Assembly (NCBI GenBank): GCA_035406685.1
Contig: DAONLM010000074.1
Span: forward strand, 1 to 13,062
Direction of reading: 5' to 3'
From: DAONLM01 sp035406685
GTDB lineage: Bacteria; Spirochaetota; GWE2-31-10; MWDO01
DNA length: 13,062 nucleotides
Numbering within the stretch: the stretch's first letter is position 1; each line of letters opens with the position of its first letter. Under the pieces are notes generated by a model. The model saw only the letters and a list, made by a program, of their open reading frames with translations. It searched no databases and was not told the origin of the DNA. Both the position numbers and the translations under genes were made by a program. Below are positions 1-6,815 of the stretch, piece by piece.

Positions 1-123
1 AATTGGTATAATCTTTTTAAAGATCTCTCTCATTAAAAAAGAAAGTGAGATAGATCTCTTTTTTGCTAAATTCTTAATTTTTTCTAATAAAGTTTTATTT
101 AACACAAAATCATACTTTTCCAT
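1..123 (-). CDS. Partial ribbon-helix-helix-like regulator, N-terminal 41 residues (runs off window edge)
   Basis: The frame opens with ATG at 123-121, preceded by AAGGAG, and stays open to base 1, so only the first 41 residues are present. They begin MEKYDFVLNK and continue with a helix and a Leu-Met-Arg-Glu-Ile segment. About 19 of 41 residues match the start of the 167-residue protein at 10785-11288, with no gap, so the two are paralogues. A short strand followed by two helices suggests a ribbon-helix-helix DNA-binding fold, but this is inferred from pattern only. The upstream DNA is also shared with the paralogue (see the box at 161-195), which argues for a common regulatory mode. The gene is divergent from aat. 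The call as a real gene is fairly sure because both the protein and its leader are conserved; the function is uncertain. Confidence 0.7.
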   Translation of the reverse strand, partial: MEKYDFVLNKTLLEKIKNLAKKRSISLSFLMREIFKKIIPI

Positions 124-160
124 ATTTTTTTCTCCTTGAAATAAAAATTGTTTTCTAATT

Positions 161-195
161 ATTAATCACAAAATTTTTAAGAAAATCCTTTACAA
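161..195 (-). promoter_or_regulatory. Conserved 35-bp upstream box, copy 1
   Basis: On the plus strand this starts ATTAATCACAAAATTT and ends GAAAATCCTTTACAA. It matches 11326-11360 at 33 of 35 positions. Each copy lies about 37 bp upstream of the ATG of a paralogous ribbon-helix-helix-like gene, while the DNA between box and start is much less alike. That pattern fits an operator or promoter element shared by the two genes. Autoregulation by the encoded proteins is an inference. Confidence 0.6.
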
Positions 196-209
196 AATTT
201 GCAAAAAAT

Positions 210-238
210 TTGATTTTTTTTCTTAAAAATAATATGAT
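210..238 (+). promoter_or_regulatory. Likely promoter of aat
   Basis: TTGATT at 210-215 and TATGAT at 233-238 are separated by 17 bp. Transcription would start near 245, giving a leader of about 100 bases before the GTG at 350. It sits next to the divergent 35-bp box, so the two promoters may influence each other. AT-rich background makes chance matches common, so confidence is moderate. Confidence 0.45.
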
Positions 239-349
239 GGATAGCAAATATTATAAATAAATTACTGTTATAGAAAATATTGATATATAAAAAAAGTGTT
301 ATATTTTATATACTTTTTTCATCTGCATTTTTTAAATAAGGGTGGCAAT

Positions 350-1078
350 GTGTTTATAAAATTGACAAAAGAGATAAAATTTCCGGATCCAGAGTTAGCA
401 GATTCATTAGGATTATTATGTTATGGAGGAGATCTTTCTTCAGAAAGGCTACTTCTTGCATATAAGTCTGGTATATTTCCCTGGTATGATGATATGAGTT
501 TTGATATCCTTTGGTGGTCACCAGATCCGAGATTTGTTGTTTATCCAGAAGAGGTTATATTTTCTAAATCAATGAGAAAAATTTTAAGAAAAAAGATATT
601 TACGATTACCATTGATAAATGTTTTAGAGACGTAATAACTCAATGTGCTATAGTTCATAAAAAAAATGATCGTATTACATGGATAACAAAAGATATGATA
701 GAGGCTTACTGTGAACTTCATAGACTTGGATATGCTCATTCTGTTGAAAGCTGGCTTGAAGATAAACTTGTTGGTGGTCTTTATGGAGTTTCGATTGGAA
801 AGATATTTTTTGGTGAGTCAATGTTTACAAAAGTTGATAATGCCTCAAAAGCAGCTTTTCTTACTCTTGTAAAAATTTTAATAAAAAAGGATTTTAAATT
901 AATAGATAGTCAGGTCCATACAAATCATTTAGAATCCCTTGGTGGTAAAAATATTCCTCGTTCTGTATACTTAAAGACTTTAAAAAAATTAATTTCATAC
1001 GATACTTATATAGGAAGCTGGTCAGACTGGATTAATATTTTAAATAACGAGGAATATAATGAAAAGGGTAGTACTTAG
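350..1078 (+). CDS. aat: Leucyl/phenylalanyl-tRNA--protein transferase
   Basis: The enzyme moves Leu or Phe from aminoacyl-tRNA onto proteins with N-terminal Lys or Arg, marking them for ClpS/ClpAP-type degradation in the cytoplasm. Family signatures are clear: FPDPELADSLGLLCYGGDLS near the N-terminus, GIFPWY, ILWWSPDPRFVVYPEE, then WITKDMIEAYCELHRLGYAHSVE, GGLYGVSIGKIFFGESMF and IDSQVHTNHLESLGG. At 242 residues the length is normal for the family. I chose GTG at 350 because GGTGG lies just upstream at 341-345. A longer frame from GTG at 296 would add 18 hydrophobic residues that the family lacks. The 3' end overlaps the next gene by 20 bases, so the two are likely cotranscribed. The call is secure; the start is likely. 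Confidence 0.95.
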   Translation: MFIKLTKEIKFPDPELADSLGLLCYGGDLSSERLLLAYKSGIFPWYDDMSFDILWWSPDPRFVVYPEEVIFSKSMRKILRKKIFTITIDKCFRDVITQCAIVHKKNDRITWITKDMIEAYCELHRLGYAHSVESWLEDKLVGGLYGVSIGKIFFGESMFTKVDNASKAAFLTLVKILIKKDFKLIDSQVHTNHLESLGGKNIPRSVYLKTLKKLISYDTYIGSWSDWINILNNEEYNEKGST

Positions 1079-2240
1079 TTTATTTATTTTTATAGCATTA
1101 ATAAACTGCCAATTAAATAAAGTAAAAAATAGTAGGATTGAAAATTATCTATTAAAAGAAGAAGATAATTCTTGGGCATTAAATGGAATTGGTTATTATA
1201 TTGAAGTGGAAAAATTTATTGATTCAGATGGAAACGGTATTGGTGATATTAAGGGTATTATCAATAATATTAATTACTTTAAAGCAAATGAAATAAATTC
1301 TCTTGATATAGACTTTATCATTTTAGGGGATATTTTTCTTGAAGATAATAAGTTCAATAAGAAAGTAGGGACATATTCTGATCTTTTAAATCTTATAAAA
1401 ATTGCTGATAAAAATAATATTAAAATTCTGACAGATATCACCTTTGATCTTGATAATAATACTAATTATTATCCTCTTATGGAAGAAAAGGTCCTTAAAG
1501 GTATTGCTGGTTTTAGATTGAATTTTAAAAATTTAAATAATAATAGTGATTTAATTGCTTTTTTTAATGCTATTAAGGAATTAAAAGATAAATATAAATA
1601 TCTTTTTATATTTTGCACTCTTGATAAAAAATATATTCCACTCCTAAAAAATAGTAATTTAGATGCTATTCAATATTCAAATGAAAATATTACAAATATT
1701 GAATTCAACAATGATTTTAATAGTATAATAAATTTTGTATTCAATGATTCAAAAAACAAAACTATTCTTCCAAAATTGCTCTTTACTTTGCCACAAATTC
1801 CGGTTATAAAATATAAAGATGAGTTTGGAAATTTAGAATTAGACTCTATTTCTATACAAGATGCAATCAAAAAACCGGATAAAAATAAAACCTTTCTCTT
1901 GTATAAAGAGATTATAAAATTGAGAAAAAAATTTAGTATAAATATAAATTCAAAATTCATATTTCATTCAGATGATAATAATACCTTCTCTTTTTTTATT
2001 AAGAATCAAGACAAAAAATATCTACTATTTATAAATAAAAATCCATATGTTTCATTATGCTATCTAAGAAATGGGGAATGGTTAAAAGAGATAGATACGA
2101 CAAATGGAAAAGAGTTTGTTCTTGTTGAATTGTATGGAGATAGTGTTAATACAAAGTATTATATTCCTAAAAATAACTTAGGTATCTTCTGTAATATAAA
2201 AGATTCTGGTATAAAAGTATTTGAAATAATAGAAAAATAG
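1059..2240 (+). CDS. Putative lipoprotein with a degenerate, probably inactive GH13 (alpha-amylase-family) domain
   Basis: A lipoprotein signal (KR, hydrophobic stretch, then Leu-Ile-Asn-Cys with Cys17) predicts export and lipid anchoring. The body follows the alpha-amylase TIM barrel: FIDSDGNGIGDIKGI (53-67), DITFD at conserved region I (126-130), GFRLN at region II (151-155), TLPQIPVIKYKDEFG (243-257), then a helix like the usual ELRKK segment and a C-terminal beta domain. The catalytic residues are lost. The region I Asn-His is absent, the region II nucleophile Asp is Asn155, no acid Glu is visible near 180-190, and the final Asn-His-Asp is not intact. At 393 residues it is short for the family. 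A sugar-binding or structural surface role is inference. ATG at 1059 has GAGGA at 1049-1053 and overlaps the end of aat. Confidence 0.75.
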   Translation: MKRVVLSLFIFIALINCQLNKVKNSRIENYLLKEEDNSWALNGIGYYIEVEKFIDSDGNGIGDIKGIINNINYFKANEINSLDIDFIILGDIFLEDNKFNKKVGTYSDLLNLIKIADKNNIKILTDITFDLDNNTNYYPLMEEKVLKGIAGFRLNFKNLNNNSDLIAFFNAIKELKDKYKYLFIFCTLDKKYIPLLKNSNLDAIQYSNENITNIEFNNDFNSIINFVFNDSKNKTILPKLLFTLPQIPVIKYKDEFGNLELDSISIQDAIKKPDKNKTFLLYKEIIKLRKKFSININSKFIFHSDDNNTFSFFIKNQDKKYLLFINKNPYVSLCYLRNGEWLKEIDTTNGKEFVLVELYGDSVNTKYYIPKNNLGIFCNIKDSGIKVFEIIEK

Positions 2241-2242
2241 GG

Positions 2243-2974
2243 TTATTTTACTCTTTCTATTAAATATAGATATTCTACCTCTTTTGTCAAAGGAATTATC
2301 CATTTTTCGTAAATATCTCTCACTACCTCTGGTTTAATTTTAAATTCTGGATTCTTTTCCCATGGATCCTGCCCATAAGTTGAGGCCTTTATTTTTACTC
2401 TTTCAAGAAGTAGATCTTCCACCTTTTTATTCGTTAATCTCTCAAATATTTTTTCTTTATTGCCTTCTTGGATGAGTTTATCGTATATATCTTTTTCAGA
2501 AATATACTTACTCTCAGCAACAAATTTGCCATAATGGATCCTTTTTGATAATGCTTGCAATACATTAACATCACAAACAACAGAAGAGCCGTAGTTATTA
2601 TCATCGCCATCTTTACAGATAAGTGGAATAATTTCTTCTATATATATTTTTAAAATAATCTTGTTTATATTGATATTGTTTCTCTTTATAGGATATTCAT
2701 AATTAGTCAATGTCTTTAAAGGAATAGGAAGATTATCAGTGAAAGGATGTTCATCTGGTGCAAGATATCTACCAAGATATGCATAAATTTTTTCCATTTC
2801 TTTTAAGAGATATATTAAAAGAGAATCTGAATTTCCATTAATTAAACCAGAATCCTTTTCATACACTATTTTATTCTTCTTAAATTGTGCTCTCTCTATA
2901 AAGACGAAAATAATAGTCTCTTCGAGCCTTATTAGAGAATTTCTAATTTCGTTAAGATCCAGCTTATTACTCAT
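2243..2974 (-). CDS. Chorismate mutase, all-helical eukaryotic (yeast Aro7/plant) type
   Basis: The enzyme converts chorismate to prephenate, the branch step to Phe and Tyr. The 243 residues align along their whole length with the fungal/plant family: RLEETIIFVFIERAQF, APDEHPF, KIYIEEIIPLICKDGDDNNYGS, ALSKRIHYGKFVAESKY, PLTKEVEYLY. From memory of yeast Aro7, the active-site residues are kept: Arg11 (R16), Arg145 (R157), Lys156 (K168), Asn182, Glu186 (E198), Thr230 (T242) and Glu234 (E246). Effector-site residues are mixed: Gly129-Ser130 and Arg69 remain, Gly68 replaces Arg75, and the switch residue Thr226 is Lys214. The allosteric response may therefore differ. No strong ribosome site precedes ATG 2974; a hairpin lies in the leader. 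It probably shares a transcript with the acidic repeat gene upstream. Its stop is 2 bases from the convergent lipoprotein gene. Confidence 0.93.
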   Translation of the reverse strand: MSNKLDLNEIRNSLIRLEETIIFVFIERAQFKKNKIVYEKDSGLINGNSDSLLIYLLKEMEKIYAYLGRYLAPDEHPFTDNLPIPLKTLTNYEYPIKRNNININKIILKIYIEEIIPLICKDGDDNNYGSSVVCDVNVLQALSKRIHYGKFVAESKYISEKDIYDKLIQEGNKEKIFERLTNKKVEDLLLERVKIKASTYGQDPWEKNPEFKIKPEVVRDIYEKWIIPLTKEVEYLYLIERVK

Positions 2975-2985
2975 ATAAAATTTAA

Positions 2986-3014
2986 TTAACCCACGATTAA
3001 AAATCGTGAGTTAA
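2986..3014 (-). other. Hairpin in the leader of the chorismate mutase gene
   Basis: Arms TTAACCCACGATT (2986-2998) and AATCGTGAGTTAA (3002-3014) flank a 3-base loop. One position is mismatched in DNA. It becomes a G-U pair in minus-strand RNA but a C-A mismatch in plus-strand RNA, so the structure favours the minus transcript. It lies between the acidic repeat gene and the mutase and is followed by TTAAATTTTAT. It could be a leaky terminator, an mRNA processing site or a translation control element. Confidence 0.5.
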
Positions 3015-3025
3015 TAATAGATAAA

Positions 3026-3626
3026 TTACTCTTCATAATCATCATAATCATCAAACTCTTCGTCTTCGAAGTCTTCATCCTCGAAGTCTTCGTCTTCGAA
3101 GTCTTCATCCTCGAAGTCTTCGTCTTCGAAGTCTTCATCTTCGAAATCTTCGTCTTCGAAGTCTTCATCCTCGAAGTCTTCATCCTCGAAGTCTTCGTCT
3201 TCGAAGTCTTCATCCTCGAAGTNNNNNNNNNNNNNNNNNNNNNNNNNNNNNNNNNNNNNNNNNNNNNNNNNNNNNNNNNNNNNNNNNNNNNNNNNNNNNN
3301 NNNNNNNNNNNNNNNNNNNNNNAGTCTTCGTCTTCGAAGTCTTCATCCTCGAAGTCTTCGTCTTCGAAGTCTTCATCCTCGAAGTCTTCATCCTCGAAAT
3401 CTTCGTCTTCGAAATCTTCGTCTTCGAAGTCTTCATCTTCGAAATCTTCGTCTTCGAAGTCCTCGTCTTCGTCATCTTTTTTACCAGCAAATAGAGTATA
3501 ATCAGATCTCTCTTCATCATTGATTATATGCATAGTATCTTTTTCTGAGAAATCTTCTGCAAGATTTTCATTTAATATTTCTCTGTCAAAATTTTCAAGA
3601 GATTCATTTAAAAAATTATCAAACAT
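3026..3626 (-). CDS. Extremely acidic Phe-Glu-Asp-Glu-Asp repeat protein, interrupted by an assembly gap
   Basis: ATG at 3626 has GAGG upstream. The first ~50 residues (MFDNFLNESLENFDREILNE onward) are non-repetitive, acidic and helix-prone, ending in AGKKDDEDED. About 21 visible copies of FEDED follow, ten or so on each side of the N run. The C-terminus is EEFDDYDDYEE. The two halves differ by one frame only because the 100-N gap has arbitrary length; both halves read the same repeat, so one continuous protein is the simplest reading. The repeats contain no basic residue, so the region should be disordered and strongly negative. I do not recognise the family. Acidic tails of this type occur in the RNA polymerase delta subunit and in DNA mimics, but nothing here proves such a role. 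A good promoter precedes the gene. Confidence 0.75.
3053..3470 (-). repeat. 15-bp tandem repeat array (coding)
   Basis: On the plus strand the units are GAAGTCTTCATCCTC, GAAGTCTTCGTCTTC and close variants, with some alternation of the first two giving a 30-bp higher-order pattern. Nineteen intact units plus partial and degenerate ones at the edges are visible around the gap. Every difference among intact units is silent: GAG or GAA, GAT or GAC. True copy number is unknown because of the N run. Confidence 0.95.
3223..3322. other. Assembly gap (100 N)
   Basis: Exactly 100 N lie within the repeat array, the usual placeholder for a gap of unknown size. The array probably could not be spanned by reads, so repeat number and reading frame across the gap are not known from this sequence. 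Confidence 0.98.
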
Positions 3627-3658
3627 AAAATAACCTCATTATTATTAGTTTTTTATAG

Positions 3659-3687
3659 AATGTATTATAAAAGATTTTTTGTGTCAA
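3659..3687 (-). promoter_or_regulatory. Likely promoter of the acidic repeat gene
   Basis: Read on the minus strand, a perfect TTGACA (3687-3682) is followed after 17 bp by TACATT (3664-3659). Transcription would start near 3652, about 26 bases before the ATG at 3626. This separates the acidic repeat and mutase genes from the hydrolase-like gene upstream. Confidence 0.6.
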
Positions 3688-3716
3688 GTAGTAAATAATT
3701 ATTTTTTTATTTTTTT

Positions 3717-4463
3717 TTAAATATTATTTAAGATATTTATAATATCATTATCCTCTTCTATAAAAATTTTATATATATTATTTTTTAAAGAGAAAGCCTT
3801 TATTCCATAATCTTCTACAAGAATTTGAGGCAATGGCCATAATTCTTTTTCCATAATCTTCCAGAATATAACAGTTTCTATCTTATTATCCACAAGTTCT
3901 TTTAATAATTTTTTATTATTATCAGATAAATCTCTAATACTTTCAAATATCTTTTTTAAGTATTTTGAATAATTTTTTGAGATAAAATTTTTATCTATTT
4001 TACTTTTTTCCTCTAAATAAAAATTTAAGATGGATTTTAAATTAGAGAATATGAAATTAGCCCCCTCATTCATCTTAAATAAGGCATTATTTGAAAAATC
4101 TGGCTCAAATAGTATAAATCTATTTATTCTTTCTTTAAAAATATTTGCTATTTGTATAAAGATATTTGTAAAGATACCAAAGGCAACAAGAGTTATATCG
4201 TTACAATTAATTTTCTCAATTGCTTTACAATATACATCCATTATATTTATAAAGTTATATGCAAAATTTTTAGAACCATTCAGAGTCTCTATATTAGAAA
4301 AGATAAATTTACTATCTTTAAATTTTGTTTTACTAAATAGAGTATATACAAATCTATTATTAAAAGGATAAAAAGGTGAAAAAATTACTATAGAAATATC
4401 TTTTTGATTATCATTTTTTCTGTAATAATCGTCTATAAAGATAAAATTTTCTTTATAATCCAT
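3717..4463 (-). CDS. Uncharacterised alpha/beta-hydrolase-like protein lacking a visible nucleophile serine
   Basis: The 248 residues show an alternating strand/helix pattern: ISIVIFSPFYPF (23-34), ITLVAFGIFTNIFIQIANIF (90-109), RFILFEPDF (115-123), and IETVIFWKIMEKELWPLP late in the chain, where hydrolases often carry a Gly-x-x-Asp-x-x-x-Pro stretch. At the expected nucleophile elbow, AFGIFTN (94-100) stands where Gly-x-Ser-x-Gly would be, so the catalytic Ser is absent. It may be a non-catalytic relative, or a different Rossmann-like fold. It follows the ligase gene after 106 bases with its own candidate promoter, on the same strand as the carrier protein/ketosynthase cassette, so a related role is plausible but not shown. 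ATG 4463 has a weak AAGAG upstream. Confidence 0.6.
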   Translation of the reverse strand: MDYKENFIFIDDYYRKNDNQKDISIVIFSPFYPFNNRFVYTLFSKTKFKDSKFIFSNIETLNGSKNFAYNFINIMDVYCKAIEKINCNDITLVAFGIFTNIFIQIANIFKERINRFILFEPDFSNNALFKMNEGANFIFSNLKSILNFYLEEKSKIDKNFISKNYSKYLKKIFESIRDLSDNNKKLLKELVDNKIETVIFWKIMEKELWPLPQILVEDYGIKAFSLKNNIYKIFIEEDNDIINILNNI

Positions 4464-4514
4464 ATTTTATCTCTTAAAAACATTTTTTAAAATCTATTAA
4501 ACTAATTTTTATAA

Positions 4515-4543
4515 AATATATCAAATAGTTTATAATTAGTAAA
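4515..4543 (-). promoter_or_regulatory. Candidate promoter of the hydrolase-like gene
   Basis: On the minus strand TTTACT (4543-4538) and TATATT (4520-4515) are 17 bp apart, with a predicted start near 4508 and about 45 bases of leader. The surrounding DNA is almost pure A+T, so this is a weak call. Confidence 0.35.
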
Positions 4544-4569
4544 CAAAATTTTTATTTTTTTAAAAAAAA

Positions 4570-5928
4570 TTATCTTTCTGAAATAAAATAATTATAAATT
4601 TTATCTACTTCCTGTTTATCTATCTTATTCATATTGTTTCTCGGTATCTTAGATTTTATAAAAATACGAGGAACTGAATAAGATGGCAAATGCTTCTTTA
4701 AAATATGTTTTAATTTCTCAATATTTATATCTTCTTTTATATCATAAAGCATAACAATATTTTTATCCTTTTCAAAAATATAAATATCATCAGAAAAAAG
4801 AGTTATGCTAAATTCTTTACTTAATATATCAATAATTTTATTTTGAATAAAATTAAGATCAACTCTTTTGCCGGCAATCTTAGAAAATCTTGTATTTCTT
4901 CCAAGTAAAATAAAACTGTTATTAGTTTTAAATTCAACGATATCACCGGTATTATAACCAATTTCAGTATCATAAAATATAGAAATTGCTGGTGATTGAA
5001 TGAATAATTCCACCTCTTTCTCATTAAAATGGCTTTTTATCTTTACATAAGAGAATAGTTTCCATTCTGGATCAATAGCACTTATTCGATAAGCAATACC
5101 ACCAGTTTCAGTTGAGCCATAAATCTCGGTTACTTTAATTCCATTTTCATAGTATATCTTTGATAATTCTAAGGGAAATGGAGCAGAAGAACTAATAAGA
5201 TTTTTTATAGGTTTAAAAGAATTAATCTTTTCAATCTTTTCAAAAATAGAATAGTAATATGGGATAGAAATAAAGATATCTATATCTTTTTTTTCTATGA
5301 ATTCGATTATTGATTCTGGGGTAAAATGTTGAGTAAGAATAACAGTGGCATTACAATATATTGGCAAAGCCAAGCCAAATAAGAAACCATATATATGATA
5401 TAATGCTGGCGTAAAATAAAATACCCAATTATTTTCTATATTAAAAATCTTTTTTAATTCTTTTAATTCTATGTAAATATTTTCAAATTTTTTTGGGATA
5501 AGTTTTGCCTTACCAGTAGATCCAGAAGTATAAAGATAAAAGGTATCAAAGTTATAATGAGTTTTTCTATCTGAAAGATCTGGTATATTATTTATTGTTA
5601 GATTATTATCTATAATTATAAAATTGGGATTATTTTTATTGTCTGTTATAAAAATATCCTCACTATTTAAATAATCCTCTTCTTTAATCTCATTTGGAAC
5701 CAATACTATCTTTGCTTCCAGTTTAATGAGTGTAAAGAATAAGATAAAAAACAGTACTCTATCTTTTATATCGATATATACTAATTTATCCTTCCATAAG
5801 GGGGATATCCCCCTAAGATTTTCGTATAAATTTGTGATATTTCTATTTAATTCTTCTTTTGAGATAATTTTATCATTATTCTCAATAGTAAAATTACTAT
5901 GTTCAAATAAAGATAAAAAGTTAGTCAA
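4570..5928 (-). CDS. AMP-forming acyl/aryl ligase (ANL superfamily)
   Basis: Members activate a carboxylic acid with ATP as acyl-AMP and pass it to CoA or a carrier-protein thiol. All core motifs are present: YTSGSTGKAK (133-142), YGSTETGG (270-277), YNTGDI (325-330), the hinge region GRNTRFSKIAGKRVD (343-357) and the C-terminal PRNNMNKIDK (429-438) with the likely catalytic Lys435. At 452 residues it is compact, like the ligases of aryl polyene and dialkylresorcinol clusters. The start is TTG at 5928, with GAGGT six bases upstream; it overlaps the stop of the preceding gene as TTGA, so translation is probably coupled. Its place behind a carrier protein and two ketosynthase-type genes suggests that it loads a starter acid onto that carrier protein. 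The substrate cannot be read from the sequence. Confidence 0.9.
   Translation of the reverse strand: MTNFLSLFEHSNFTIENNDKIISKEELNRNITNLYENLRGISPLWKDKLVYIDIKDRVLFFILFFTLIKLEAKIVLVPNEIKEEDYLNSEDIFITDNKNNPNFIIIDNNLTINNIPDLSDRKTHYNFDTFYLYTSGSTGKAKLIPKKFENIYIELKELKKIFNIENNWVFYFTPALYHIYGFLFGLALPIYCNATVILTQHFTPESIIEFIEKKDIDIFISIPYYYSIFEKIEKINSFKPIKNLISSSAPFPLELSKIYYENGIKVTEIYGSTETGGIAYRISAIDPEWKLFSYVKIKSHFNEKEVELFIQSPAISIFYDTEIGYNTGDIVEFKTNNSFILLGRNTRFSKIAGKRVDLNFIQNKIIDILSKEFSITLFSDDIYIFEKDKNIVMLYDIKEDINIEKLKHILKKHLPSYSVPRIFIKSKIPRNNMNKIDKQEVDKIYNYFISER
5799..5814. repeat. Perfect 16-bp palindrome AGGGGGATATCCCCCT inside the ligase gene
   Basis: The palindrome is G+C-rich in a very AT-rich gene and encodes part of RGISPLW (residues 39-45). 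It shares the GGATATCC core with copies at 7692, 8262 and 8287. Confidence 0.8.
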
Positions 5929-6815
5929 AGTAATACCTCATACATGTAAAATTTATGTAAGTGCGACTCTATAATAACAGTTTTTTCATTAATTCCCAGA
6001 TAAAATGGCAATGCCAGTCTAAAAACAATTCCAGTTGGATTATCAAAAACAAGAGGATATTCTGTTAACACCTTTTTATCTTTTATCTTATGAAATTCAT
6101 TTATACTACAAAAAACATACTTAGCTTCTTTAAAAGAAGCTGTTTTAAGGATCTCTTCTAATGAAGAAAACTCACCAAGGTATCTAAAACCTTTTTCTGA
6201 ACAACATATCTTATATGCACAAAATGATGATACAATATTTTTTTTAGTGGTTTTATCCAGTTTAAAAAAAATAGAATTCTCTTCACCACTGGCAATAATA
6301 AAATTTTTCTTTATTTTACATAATTGAGCTCTATATTTAAGCCAGTTTATGAATGAGATATTTGTATCAAGGCCATCAGAAATTGTGGCACAGTAATTAT
6401 GTCTTTTATTTATAATTGTCCAGTAACTTAATGGAGTATTGTGTACAGAATTGTGAAAGAGGGTGGGGCTTACAAGATTTGCATCATCAATAATAATATT
6501 TTTTATTATCTGATCTGTTGTATCTATCTCTGCAAATGAGGAAATAAGGTATATCTCATCATCTTCTTCTATGTTAGATCCAGGCCCTTTTTGTAACACA
6601 TTATAAATACCGAGTGAAATTTTACTCATTCTTTTTTTTAATGGAGAATCAATACTATCCTGTAAAAATGAAAAAGAATCTGTATGTAATCCAATATCCC
6701 ATTGAGATGGATCAGAAAAAAAATTATTGTTAAATAATTTTATTATATCCTCTCTCTCTTTTACAAAAGAGTTAATAATTGAAATATCTTTTATAAAAAA
6801 ACATGCATTTTTCAT
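5925..6815 (-). CDS. Ketosynthase-like partner protein (beta-ketoacyl synthase N-terminal-like, chain-length-factor type)
   Basis: The 296 residues fit the ketosynthase-like family found in aryl polyene and related clusters. Matching features are KKRMSK (60-65), the strand ending YLISSFAEIDTTDQI (where SrhGEl is usual), SPTLFHNSVHN (116-126), and a following ATISDGLDTN segment. The usual active-site Cys and two His motifs of elongating ketosynthases are not visible, and the chain is shorter than a full ketosynthase. A non-catalytic partner that forms a heterodimer with the neighbouring ketosynthase and sets chain length is the likely role, by analogy. Its ATG overlaps the ketosynthase stop as ATGA and its TGA overlaps the ligase TTG, so three proteins are made in coupled fashion. 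The family assignment is from remembered motifs and is less certain than that of its neighbours. Confidence 0.75.
   Translation of the reverse strand: MKNACFFIKDISIINSFVKEREDIIKLFNNNFFSDPSQWDIGLHTDSFSFLQDSIDSPLKKRMSKISLGIYNVLQKGPGSNIEEDDEIYLISSFAEIDTTDQIIKNIIIDDANLVSPTLFHNSVHNTPLSYWTIINKRHNYCATISDGLDTNISFINWLKYRAQLCKIKKNFIIASGEENSIFFKLDKTTKKNIVSSFCAYKICCSEKGFRYLGEFSSLEEILKTASFKEAKYVFCSINEFHKIKDKKVLTEYPLVFDNPTGIVFRLALPFYLGINEKTVIIESHLHKFYMYEVLL

Noticed and set aside
296..349. Longer start for aat at GTG 296
   Set aside because: It adds 18 hydrophobic residues not found in the family; GTG 350 has a ribosome site directly upstream.
2986..3213. Lys/Thr/Ser-rich repeat reading frame
   Set aside because: It is the same 15-bp array read in another frame. 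It has no ribosome site and runs into the gap, while the FEDED frame has a promoter, a start site and silent-only variation.
3053..3470. CRISPR array
   Set aside because: The 15-bp units are directly adjacent with no spacers and keep one open reading frame.
3026..3626. True frameshift in the acidic repeat gene
   Set aside because: The frame change falls at the arbitrary-length N run, and both sides encode the same repeat.
4030..4371. Plus-strand open frames opposite the hydrolase-like gene
   Set aside because: They have no ribosome site or family resemblance and mirror the codon pattern of the minus-strand gene.
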